Shown: one piece after another, positions 1 to 7,651 of the stretch
Layout of the letters: every line of letters starts with the position of its first letter
Position numbering within the stretch: position 1 is the first letter of the stretch
NCBI GenBank assembly: GCA_018827685.1
Contig: JAHJXD010000033.1
Location: forward strand, 1-7,659
Length of the DNA stretch: 7,659 nt
Direction of reading: 5' to 3'
Origin: Patescibacteria group bacterium
GTDB lineage: Bacteria > Patescibacteriota > Patescibacteriia > Patescibacteriales > GWC2-42-12
Notes under the pieces: generated by a model
Seen by the model: only the letters and a program-made list of their open reading frames with translations
What the model was told of the DNA's origin: nothing
Databases searched by the model: none
Program-made: the position numbers and the translations under genes

Positions 1-8
1 AATTATAT

Positions 9-22
9 ATTTTTTAAAAAAT
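9..22. promoter_or_regulatory. AT-only palindrome in the eno leader, possible promoter DNA
   Basis: The 27 bases before eno are almost pure A/T and contain the perfect 14-base palindrome ATTTTTTAAAAAAT. A TATATT word at 6-11 could serve as a -10 element, but no -35 partner can be judged because the window begins here. The palindrome could equally be the tail of a terminator belonging to an upstream gene. No Shine-Dalgarno sequence is present before the eno ATG. The assignment is weak, since such words arise easily in AT-rich spacers. Confidence 0.25.
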
Positions 23-27
23 GTATT

Positions 28-1413
28 ATGCCTAAAATAAAAGAAATTAAAAGCCGTGAAATTTTAGATTCTCGCGGTAATCCAACAGTAGAAACTTGCG
101 TGTGGCTGGATAATGGGATACGGGCTAAAGCCAGTGTGCCGTCAGGCGCTTCAATTGGAATTCACGAAGCTGTGGAACTGCGCGATAATGATGTAAAAAG
201 ATATGGCGGCATGGGCGTGCTTAACGCGGTTAAAAATGTGGAAAATAAAATAGCGCCTAAATTGGTTGGAGTGGAAATAACCGAACAAGAAAAAATTGAT
301 GGTATTATGATAAAACTTGATGGCACGAAAAACAAAAGCCGACTAGGCGCGAACGCGATTTTGTCTGTGTCGCTGGCTTGCGCGCGCGCAGGAGCTTTGG
401 CAAAAGGCATGGAGCTGTACGAATATATAAATAAGAGTTACAAGTTACAAGCTACAAGTTGCGAGCGGTTGCCCACGCCTTGTTTTAATATTTTTAATGG
501 CGGAAAGCATGCTGACACTAATTTGGATTTTCAGGAGTTTATGATAATACCACAAATCCCACAAATCCCCCTAACCCCCTTTGTCAAGGGGGCAGAATTT
601 GTCAAGGGGGCAGAATTTGTCAAGGGGGCAGAATTTGTCAATGGGGCAGAATCCCCCCTAACCCCCTTTGTCAAGGGGGCAAAAAATGTATTTGCCGAGC
701 AAGTTAGAATGGGTGCGGAAATTTTTCATGAGCTGGGATATATTTTAAAGAAAGCCGGGTATGACACTGATGTGGGCAATGAAGGCGGTTACGCGCCTGA
801 TATAAATTCAAGCATCCAGGCGATTGAATTGATTATGGCGGCGATTATTAAGGCCGGCTACAAGTTAAGCGACCAAGTCGCCCTGGGAGTGGATGTGGGT
901 TCTTCCCAGCTTTATAATAAAGCTGACGGCCGGTATGTTTTTAAGTTGGATCATGCGAATTATGCCACAGACACTTTGACCGGCTTATATTATGAATGGT
1001 TTAGAAAATATCCGATTATTTATATTGAAGACGGTTTGGCTGAAGATGATTGGGCTGGCTGGCGCAAGCTGAATCAAGAGCTTGGATCTGAAATCATGCT
1101 GGTGGGAGATGATTTGTTTGTAACCAATCTTAATCGTTTAAGGCAAGGATTAAAGCAGCGCGCGGCCAACGCTATTTTAATTAAGCCTAATCAGGTCGGG
1201 ACTTTAACTGAAACTATCGCTTGCGTTAAGTTGGCTCAAAGACATAATTATAAAATTATTGTGTCTCATAGAAGCGGGGAAACCACGGATGATTTTATCG
1301 CTGATTTAGCCGTGGCAGTAAGCGCTGATTATATCAAAGCCGGTTCACTCTCGCGCGGCGAGCGTGTTGCTAAATATAATAGGTTGATGGAAATTGAAGA
1401 AGGAATAAAATAA
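28..1413 (+). CDS. eno: Enolase with a repeat-derived in-frame insertion
   Basis: Enolase is the cytoplasmic glycolytic enzyme that dehydrates 2-phosphoglycerate to phosphoenolpyruvate. The start is supported by the family N-terminus, with REILDSRGNPTVE at residues 11-23. Family motifs and active-site residues are all visible: the SGAS loop, H161 in GGKHAD, E170 in QEFM (yeast E168), E252 in GNEGG, metal ligands D289, E334 and D362, K386 in LIKPNQ, H414 in SHRSGET and K437 in IKAGSLSRGER. At 461 aa it is longer than the usual 420-435. Most of the excess is a low-complexity block at residues 176-218, where normal enolases have about three residues between the MIxP strand and the next helix. 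A smaller excess of about six residues lies at 135-147 over a heptamer repeat. The frame stays open throughout, so the gene is probably functional. It is followed after 70 bases by gpmI copy 1, which catalyses the preceding step. No Shine-Dalgarno sequence is visible. Confidence 0.97.
   Translation: MPKIKEIKSREILDSRGNPTVETCVWLDNGIRAKASVPSGASIGIHEAVELRDNDVKRYGGMGVLNAVKNVENKIAPKLVGVEITEQEKIDGIMIKLDGTKNKSRLGANAILSVSLACARAGALAKGMELYEYINKSYKLQATSCERLPTPCFNIFNGGKHADTNLDFQEFMIIPQIPQIPLTPFVKGAEFVKGAEFVKGAEFVNGAESPLTPFVKGAKNVFAEQVRMGAEIFHELGYILKKAGYDTDVGNEGGYAPDINSSIQAIELIMAAIIKAGYKLSDQVALGVDVGSSQLYNKADGRYVFKLDHANYATDTLTGLYYEWFRKYPIIYIEDGLAEDDWAGWRKLNQELGSEIMLVGDDLFVTNLNRLRQGLKQRAANAILIKPNQVGTLTETIACVKLAQRHNYKIIVSHRSGETTDDFIADLAVAVSADYIKAGSLSRGERVAKYNRLMEIEEGIK
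438..465. repeat. 7-bp tandem repeat (TTACAAG)x4 inside eno
   Basis: Four consecutive heptamers occupy this site: TTACAAG, TTACAAG, CTACAAG and TTGCGAG, so the array decays toward its 3' end. It encodes part of residues 137-146, between the conserved LYEYI segment and the LPTPCFNIFNGG segment. Other enolases have about seven residues there and this one has thirteen. Because 7 is not a multiple of 3, each gain or loss of one unit would break the frame. The present array is therefore presumably fixed or flanked by compensating changes. Confidence 0.8.
552..569. repeat. 9-bp tandem duplication (ACAAATCCC)x2 inside eno
   Basis: ACAAATCCC occurs twice head to tail, giving the repeated residues QIP-QIP at 176-181. 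It abuts the larger palindromic insert and shares its last bases. It could be a slippage product or a duplication made when the insert arrived. Confidence 0.75.
565..681. repeat. Palindromic/tandem repeat element inserted in frame in eno
   Basis: Two direct copies of a C-rich palindromic unit bound this block, at 565-594 and 651-681. Each contains the hairpin CCCCCTTTGTCAAGGGGG, with 7-bp arms and a TGTC loop, at 575-592 and 662-679. The second copy has one extra C in its upstream C run. Between them the 18-bp unit TTTGTCAAGGGGGCAGAA runs as four tandem copies (580-597, 598-615, 616-633, 634-651), the last with one G-to-T change (AAG to AAT). In protein each unit reads FVKGAE, the last FVNGAE. 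Since 18 is a multiple of 3, changes in unit number keep the reading frame. Several G-run arms could compete to pair with the C-run arms in the mRNA. From memory, similar C5-TAA-C5 palindromes occur between genes in diverse environmental bacteria; I could not verify this. Confidence 0.9.
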
Positions 1414-1416
1414 TTT

Positions 1417-1440
1417 TTAATGTCTTAATGTCTTAATGTT
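1417..1440. repeat. 8-bp tandem repeat (TTAATGTC)x3 in the eno-gpmI spacer
   Basis: Three head-to-tail octamers, TTAATGTC, TTAATGTC and TTAATGTT, begin four bases after the eno stop codon. Together with the 7-, 9- and 18-bp arrays inside eno, this is the fourth short tandem repeat within 1 kb. Confidence 0.8.
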
Positions 1441-1463
1441 TAAATATTAAAAATTTAGACATT
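1427..1463 (+). other. AT-rich imperfect hairpin between eno and gpmI copy 1
   Basis: AATGTCT at 1427-1433 is the exact reverse complement of AGACATT at 1457-1463. Interior bases continue the pairing with two mismatches down to a 3-base loop, giving about 15 pairs. The stem is nearly all A/T. It is followed by ATTTAAATTTTTG, which contains a short T run. It could be a weak intrinsic terminator, an attenuator or an RNA-processing hairpin, or chance in AT-rich DNA. Confidence 0.35.
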
Positions 1464-1483
1464 ATTTAAATTTTTGTTTATCT

Positions 1484-3094
<1,611 letters not shown>

Positions 3095-3120
3095 TAGTTT
3101 TTAAACTCTAATGATTAAGG

Positions 3121-3149
3121 TTCAAATGATTTGAATTTTATTTTTTATT
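3121..3149 (+). terminator. Weak terminator-like hairpin between the two gpmI genes
   Basis: TTCAAA-TGA-TTTGAA at 3121-3135 is a perfect 6-bp stem with a 3-base loop, followed directly by TTTTATTTTTTATT and the gpmI copy 2 ATG. The layout is that of an intrinsic terminator, but with only one G-C pair the stem is weak. It might attenuate rather than stop transcription into the second gene. The copy 1 stop is doubled (TAATAG). Confidence 0.35.
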
Positions 3150-4739
3150 ATGGTTAACAAAAAACAAAATTTACGCCCCAAACCTGTTGTGCTGATGGTC
3201 TTGGATGGTTGGGGCATAGCTAATCCTTATACCGGCAATGCTATTAGCCAAGCCAATACGCCTAATATAAAAAATTATATAGTTAAATATCCTTCCATGG
3301 TTTTGGCGGCTTCTGGACAGGGCGTGGGTTTGCCATGGGGAGAGTCAGGCAATAGCGAGGTTGGTCATTTAAATTTAGGCTCAGGCAGAATTATATATCA
3401 AAATCTTCATAGAATTGATAAGTCTATTGCTGACGGCGGTTTTTATAAAAATAAAATTTTGCTTAAAGCCATCGAGCAGGTTAAAAATAATAATTCAAAA
3501 TTGCATTTACTCGGCCTAGTTTCTAACGGTTGTGTTCATTCATCGATAGAGCATCTTCAAGCTTTAATCGCTTTAATGGCGGAAAAAGAAGTTAACGAGT
3601 TTTATGTTCATGCCATTTTAGATGGCAGAGATACACCATTTAATTCTGGGTTAAATTTCATCAAAGAAATAGAAAAATCCTTGATCAATACCGGAGGAAA
3701 AATTGCCACGTTGTCTGGACGGTTTTACGCCATGGATCGCGATAACCATTGGGACCGGACGGCTAAATCGTATGAAGCTATGGCGCTCGGAGCAGGCGAG
3801 AAGCATGAATCGGCCGAAAAAGCGATTGAAGAAAGTTATGGGAAAAAAATCTATGATGAAGAATTTATGCCAACAGTTATAACTAAAGACGGCGAGCCTA
3901 TGGCTAAAATTGAAGACGGCGACGCGGTAATATTTTTTAATTATCGTCCTGATCGAGCGCGTCAGCTTACTAAAGCTTTTGTTTTGCCCGGATTCGCCAA
4001 GTTCAAGCGCGAGAAATATTTAAATATTTTTTTCGCCGGCTTTGTTGAATATGAAAAAAATTTGCCAATGGAAATAGTTTTTCCGTCAGAAGTTTTAAAA
4101 AATACTTTAGGCGAGGTTTTGTCAGAAGCCGGGCTTAAGCAGTTAAGAATCGCGGAAACCGAGAAATACGCCCATGTCACTTATTTTTTTAATGGCGGCC
4201 GCGAAATAAAATCTACCGGCGAGGATCAAATATTAGTTTCGTCTCCGACCGTCTCCAGTTATGATTTAAAGCCAGAGATGTCGGCTTTAGAAATAACCGA
4301 CAAAGTCCTTAAGGCGATTGAGCAAGATGATTATGATTTTATTTTAATAAATTTTGCTAATGCCGACATGGTAGGACACACGGGTAATTTGAACGCTACT
4401 ATCAAAGCGATTGAAATAGTTGATAAATGCGTGGGGAAAATTGTTAATTTGGTTTTAGATAAAGGTGGCTTGTTGTTTATTACGGCTGATCATGGCAATG
4501 CGGAAGAATTATTTAATATGCAAACCGGCATGATAGATAAAGAACATACAGCCAATCCTGTGCCGCTTTTAGTTGTTGGCAAAGAGTATGAAGGCAAAAG
4601 TTTATCTTTGCCTGACGCGCCTAACGGCGATTTAAGCCTGGTCCAGCCTCAAGGCGTGCTATCTGATGTAGCGCCGACGATATTGAAGGTGATGGGGCTG
4701 GAAAAACCAAGCGAGATGACAGGGAGAAGTTTAATATAA
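3150..4739 (+). CDS. gpmI: 2,3-bisphosphoglycerate-independent phosphoglycerate mutase, copy 2 (canonical)
   Basis: It has the same predicted reaction as its upstream neighbour but is closer to the textbook sequence. Metal and phosphoserine residues are D19 in LDGWG, S69 in GNSEVGHLNLGSGR, D406 and H410 in NADMVGHTGN, D447 and H448 in TADHGN, and H466 in EHTANP. The substrate histidine is H130 in NGCVHSSIEHL. ILDGRDTP, SGRFYAMDRD, NYRPDRARQ and TEKYAHVTYFFNGG are all present, as is the classic YDLKPEMSA. At 529 aa the protein is full length, with a slightly longer segment before the final VLSDVAPTIL motif. The ATG leaves eleven residues before the first strand, which is normal. The two copies share motifs but differ at many positions throughout, so this is not a recent duplication. 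The stop is 25 bases before ackA. No Shine-Dalgarno sequence is visible; the leader is T-rich. Confidence 0.96.
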   Translation: MVNKKQNLRPKPVVLMVLDGWGIANPYTGNAISQANTPNIKNYIVKYPSMVLAASGQGVGLPWGESGNSEVGHLNLGSGRIIYQNLHRIDKSIADGGFYKNKILLKAIEQVKNNNSKLHLLGLVSNGCVHSSIEHLQALIALMAEKEVNEFYVHAILDGRDTPFNSGLNFIKEIEKSLINTGGKIATLSGRFYAMDRDNHWDRTAKSYEAMALGAGEKHESAEKAIEESYGKKIYDEEFMPTVITKDGEPMAKIEDGDAVIFFNYRPDRARQLTKAFVLPGFAKFKREKYLNIFFAGFVEYEKNLPMEIVFPSEVLKNTLGEVLSEAGLKQLRIAETEKYAHVTYFFNGGREIKSTGEDQILVSSPTVSSYDLKPEMSALEITDKVLKAIEQDDYDFILINFANADMVGHTGNLNATIKAIEIVDKCVGKIVNLVLDKGGLLFITADHGNAEELFNMQTGMIDKEHTANPVPLLVVGKEYEGKSLSLPDAPNGDLSLVQPQGVLSDVAPTILKVMGLEKPSEMTGRSLI

Positions 4740-4741
4740 AT

Positions 4742-4752
4742 GGGACAGTCCC
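4742..4752. repeat. GGGACAGTCCC palindrome in the gpmI-ackA spacer
   Basis: The 11-base dyad GGGAC-A-GTCCC starts two bases after the gpmI copy 2 stop codon and is followed by TAAATAATTTTT. As RNA it could form GGGA-CAG-TCCC, a 4-bp stem followed by a short T run, so a weak terminator is possible. It is the only G/C-rich island in an otherwise A/T spacer. From memory, GGGACTGTCCC-type palindromes occur near REP-associated Y1 transposases in other bacteria, but no transposase is seen here. Confidence 0.5.
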
Positions 4753-4764
4753 TAAATAATTTTT

Positions 4765-5820
4765 ATGTCAATTTTAGTAATTAATTCCGGCTCCACTTCG
4801 GTTAAATATAAATTATTTACCCACGACGAAGAGGAAATTAAACAAGGTAATATCACCAACATCACTGACCATCAGGCGGCCTTGAAGCAAGTTTTAAGAG
4901 ATGTTGGCGGATTGCAAGATTTAACCGCGATCGGGCATAGAGTAGTACATGGCGGGCATAAATTTTTTAAACCGCTTTTGGTTAATCAAGATAATTTTTC
5001 AGAGTTAGAGCAATTTAATAATCTGGCGCCTCTGCATAATCCTTATAATTTAGCCGGCATTAAGGCAACCATGGAATATTTGCCGCACATTAAGCAAGTG
5101 GCTGTTTTTGATACGGCTTTTTACGCCAACCTGCCGCTGGTCAATCGGCTTTACGGCTTACCGCGCGAACTTACTGAAAAATATAAAATTTATCGTTATG
5201 GTTTTCACGGCACTTCGCATAAATATGTCATGCAGGAGAGCGCTAAATTACTGAAAACAGAAATTAATAAAATAAATTTAATTACTTGCCATTTGGGCGG
5301 CGGCTGGTCAATCACTGCCATAAAAAATGGTCAGCCGATTGATACTTCTATGGGCATGACTCCTTTAGAAGGTTTAGTGATGATGACTAGAGCCGGGGAC
5401 ATTGATCCTGGGATAATTTTTAAGCTTCTAGAAGAAATGCCTGAAGAAATAAATCAAAGCAAGGTAGCCATGATTTATGATTTATTAAACCAACAATCGG
5501 GTATTAAGGGCTTGTTTGGCGTTAATGATTTTCAGAAATTGCTCAAAATGGTATCACTCGGCAACAAAGAGGCTAATTTAGCTTTTGATTTAGCTATTAA
5601 CCGCTTAGTAAAATATATCGGCGCGTTTTGGGTTGAGTTAGAGGGTAAAGTTCAAGCGATTGTTTTTACCGGGGCTGTTGGCGCTGGCAATCCGATGACG
5701 CGCAATCAAGTGATGCAAAAAATAACCTGCTTGGGCAAATTGCCCATGCTAGCGATTCAAACCAATGAAGAATTAATGATAGCTAGGGAAATAAGAGAAT
5801 TAATTCTCACTTCAAAATGA
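4765..5820 (+). CDS. ackA: Acetate kinase family protein, shortened
   Basis: Acetate kinase transfers phosphate between acetyl phosphate and ADP, giving acetate and ATP by substrate-level phosphorylation in the cytoplasm. It belongs to the ASKHA fold. The N-terminal VINSGSTSVKYKLF contains N7, S10, S12 and K14. R59 in GHRVVHGG, D116 in FDTAF, H148 in RYGFHGTSHK and R209 in TRAGDIDPG match Methanosarcina thermophila R91, D148, H180 and R241 at a constant offset of 32. TNEELMIARE (333-342) is the family C-terminal motif. At 351 aa it is about 50 shorter than typical: some 32 residues are missing before R59 and about 17 between R209 and the C-terminal motif. HLGNG is HLGGG (G179 at the N211 position), and the nucleotide-site GGIGENS is GAVGAGN (303-309). 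The core catalytic set suggests an active kinase, with acetate the likely but unproven substrate. No phosphotransacetylase gene is in the window. The stop is TGA, 30 bases before murJ. Confidence 0.92.
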   Translation: MSILVINSGSTSVKYKLFTHDEEEIKQGNITNITDHQAALKQVLRDVGGLQDLTAIGHRVVHGGHKFFKPLLVNQDNFSELEQFNNLAPLHNPYNLAGIKATMEYLPHIKQVAVFDTAFYANLPLVNRLYGLPRELTEKYKIYRYGFHGTSHKYVMQESAKLLKTEINKINLITCHLGGGWSITAIKNGQPIDTSMGMTPLEGLVMMTRAGDIDPGIIFKLLEEMPEEINQSKVAMIYDLLNQQSGIKGLFGVNDFQKLLKMVSLGNKEANLAFDLAINRLVKYIGAFWVELEGKVQAIVFTGAVGAGNPMTRNQVMQKITCLGKLPMLAIQTNEELMIAREIRELILTSK

Positions 5821-5825
5821 CAAAC

Positions 5826-5846
5826 CTAAATTTTTGTAAATTTTAG
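5826..5846. other. AT-rich dyad in the ackA-murJ spacer
   Basis: CTAAA and TTTAG bound a 21-base near-palindrome in which 8 of 9 positions can pair around a TGT loop. It fills most of the 30-base spacer and ends four bases before the murJ ATG. It may be chance in AT-rich sequence. Confidence 0.25.
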
Positions 5847-5850
5847 CTAT

Positions 5851-7494
5851 ATGATAAAACGTTTATTTAACGGTGAAATAAATAGTATTACAACTGCCGC
5901 ATTATTGGTAGGCGGTTCTTCTTTAGTTAGCCGTTTACTTGGAATTTTTCGCGATCGTATTTTAGCCGGCCAATTTGGCGCTGGCGATACTTTGGATATT
6001 TATTATGCGGCTTTTCGTATTCCGGATTTAATTTTTAATTTATTGGTTTTAGGCGCTTTGTCTGCTGGTTTTATTCCTATTTTTACAGGTTTAATTAAAG
6101 GGCCGGCGGAAAAGATTCGTTCTTTATTCGGCGCTGATTATAAAGGGGCTTGGCAGTTAGCCAATAATATTTTAAATATTTTAGGTTTTGGTCTTTTGGT
6201 TTTATGCGGTCTGGGCGTGATTTTTGCGCCACAGATTATACGTTTAATTACCCCTGGTTTTAACCAAGAGAAGATGGATTTAACCATAAGCTTGTCTAGA
6301 ATTATATTTTTGTCACCGATATTTTTAGGCATCTCAAGTGTTTTTGGCGGTATTTTACAATCGTTTAAAAGATTTTTTGTTTATTCAATGTCGCCAATTT
6401 TTTATAACATCGGCATAATCATCGGCGCCTTATATTTTGTACCGATTTTAGGCATTTATGGTTTGGCATGGGGCGTGGTACTTGGCGCGGCTCTGCATAT
6501 GATAGTACAGCTCCCAGCCCTAGTTCAGCTTGGTTTTAAATATAGATTTAAATTTGAAATTAAAAATCCCAATGTAATTAAAATTTGGCTGATGATGGCG
6601 CCGCGAACTATGAGCTTAGCTATTTCACAGTTGAATTTGTTAGTTATTACCATAATTGCTTCAACTATGGTTAGCGGATCCCTGGCGGTTTTTAATTTTG
6701 CTAATAATTTACAGTCTTTCCCCGTAGGCATTTTTGGCATTTCTTTTGCCATTGCCGCTTTTCCAGCCTTGTCAGCTTCTGCCCTTGATAAGAAGAATTT
6801 AGTTAAAGATTTTTCTTTAACAGTAAGGCAAATATTATTTTTTATTATTCCGTCCACTGTTATTTTATTGGCTTTACGCGCGCAAATTATTAGGGTTATT
6901 TTAGGCACGGGCAAGTTTGATTGGCAGGACACTCTTCTAACTATTGATACTTTGGGTTTTTTTGCAATCTCACTTTTTGCTCAAGCTTTAATTCCGCTTT
7001 TAATTCGGGTTTTTTATGCCAGACATGATTCTAAGACGCCTTTTATTCTCGGTCTTAGCGCGGCATTGATTAATATTTTTCTGTCAATTAAACTTTCGCA
7101 AAGCATGGGCGTGGCCGGGTTAGCCTTGGCTTTTTCTATAAGCAATGTGATAAATTTGTTATTACTTTGGGCTTGGCTGAATTTTGAGATAGGTAAAATT
7201 GACGAACTGAAAATTTTTCTTTCAACTGTAAAATTTTCTTTGGCTGCTTTGGCTTGCGGTTTAGCAGTTCAGGGCGTAAAATTAATAATTGGAGAAAATA
7301 TTGATATGACTAAATTTTCCGGTGTTTTAACTCAAGGATTAATCGCCGGTTTAGCCGGAATTTTAATTTATCTTTTAGTTTGTTTAATTTTAAAAAGTGA
7401 AGAATTATTGAATTTTTGGTCGTCTTTGAAGTGTCGTTTGGCTGGCGTTAAAAAGATTGAAACACAGGATCAAGGAGAAGCCAGGGGTATCTGA
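5851..7494 (+). CDS. murJ: MurJ/MviN lipid II flippase
   Basis: MurJ is the MOP-superfamily inner-membrane flippase that moves lipid II across the membrane for peptidoglycan synthesis. The protein begins with the family signature, SSLVSRLLGIFRDRILAG at residues 23-40 followed by FRIPDLIFNLLVLGALSAGFIP. FPVGIFGISFAIAAFPALS occurs near 290-308. I count 14 hydrophobic segments, the number known for MurJ, and the length of 547 aa is normal to slightly long. R28 and R34 correspond to E. coli R18 and R24 in the central cavity. The positions of E. coli R52 and R270 are F62 and N286 here. The C-terminal tail after the last helix is short and charged. The start is chosen because it leaves a short basic leader (MIKR) before helix 1; no Shine-Dalgarno sequence is visible. 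As the last gene of the same-strand run, it implies that this organism builds a peptidoglycan wall. Confidence 0.95.
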   Translation: MIKRLFNGEINSITTAALLVGGSSLVSRLLGIFRDRILAGQFGAGDTLDIYYAAFRIPDLIFNLLVLGALSAGFIPIFTGLIKGPAEKIRSLFGADYKGAWQLANNILNILGFGLLVLCGLGVIFAPQIIRLITPGFNQEKMDLTISLSRIIFLSPIFLGISSVFGGILQSFKRFFVYSMSPIFYNIGIIIGALYFVPILGIYGLAWGVVLGAALHMIVQLPALVQLGFKYRFKFEIKNPNVIKIWLMMAPRTMSLAISQLNLLVITIIASTMVSGSLAVFNFANNLQSFPVGIFGISFAIAAFPALSASALDKKNLVKDFSLTVRQILFFIIPSTVILLALRAQIIRVILGTGKFDWQDTLLTIDTLGFFAISLFAQALIPLLIRVFYARHDSKTPFILGLSAALINIFLSIKLSQSMGVAGLALAFSISNVINLLLLWAWLNFEIGKIDELKIFLSTVKFSLAALACGLAVQGVKLIIGENIDMTKFSGVLTQGLIAGLAGILIYLLVCLILKSEELLNFWSSLKCRLAGVKKIETQDQGEARGI

Positions 7495-7529
7495 TTTGAA
7501 GATGAAGGAATCAAATTATATTTAGTTAT

Positions 7530-7538
7530 TGTGTAAAA
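7530..7538 (-). promoter_or_regulatory. DnaA-box-like word, left arm
   Basis: Read on the minus strand this is TTTTACACA, which fits the relaxed DnaA box TTWTNCACA. It lies within the left arm of the inverted repeat. The word is A/T-rich and could occur by chance. Confidence 0.25.
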
Positions 7539-7548
7539 ATATTATTTT

Positions 7549-7587
7549 TCAGCGTAGATCAGCGTAATTATCAGCGTTTGATCAGCG
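7549..7587. repeat. Iteron-like array, four TCAGCG words
   Basis: TCAGCG starts at 7549, 7559, 7571 and 7582, so the spacing is 10, 12 and 11 bases, close to one helical turn. The first three are followed by T and the last by G. The last three are preceded by A (ATCAGCG). The array sits inside the inverted repeat, just after its left arm. Same-face spacing is typical of binding sites for a cooperative protein, but the words may instead belong to a common intergenic repeat family. No protein partner can be named. Confidence 0.65.
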
Positions 7588-7628
7588 GAAACTTGGCTTA
7601 AAGTATGAATTTTATAAATCACCAAAAT

Positions 7629-7637
7629 TGTGGACAA
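7629..7637 (-). promoter_or_regulatory. DnaA-box-like word TTGTCCACA
   Basis: The minus strand reads TTGTCCACA, one base away from the classic DnaA box TTATCCACA. It overlaps the inner edge of the right inverted-repeat arm. This is the closest of the three candidates to the E. coli consensus. Confidence 0.3.
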
Positions 7638-7642
7638 ATAAT

Positions 7643-7651
7643 TTTTACACA
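7643..7651 (+). promoter_or_regulatory. DnaA-box-like word, right arm
   Basis: TTTTACACA on the plus strand fits TTWTNCACA and is the mirror partner of the word at 7530-7538. Because the two are inverted-repeat copies, they count as only one independent observation. Confidence 0.25.

Noticed and set aside
162..410. Minus-strand open frame of 82 codons
   Set aside because: It is antisense to conserved enolase sequence and looks like a low-complexity shadow.
552..681. A CRISPR array within eno
   Set aside because: Units are contiguous 18-mers without unique spacers and are translated in frame, so this is a tandem/palindromic repeat.
3962..4180. Minus-strand open frame of 72 codons
   Set aside because: It is antisense to gpmI copy 2, with no motif or start signal.
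4740..4784. Tiny 14-codon plus-strand frame overlapping the ackA start
   Set aside because: It covers the palindrome and is out of frame with ackA. Nothing beyond an ATG supports translation.
5818..5820. UGA read as an amino acid (alternative code)
   Set aside because: UGA falls exactly at the expected protein ends of ackA and murJ, and no in-frame UGA interrupts any of the five genes.
6138..6332. Minus-strand open frame of 64 codons
   Set aside because: It is antisense to murJ transmembrane segments and has no support as a gene.
6525..6932. Minus-strand open frame of 135 codons
   Set aside because: It lies wholly inside murJ in antisense, has no recognisable motif, and is explained by the codon pattern of a membrane protein gene.
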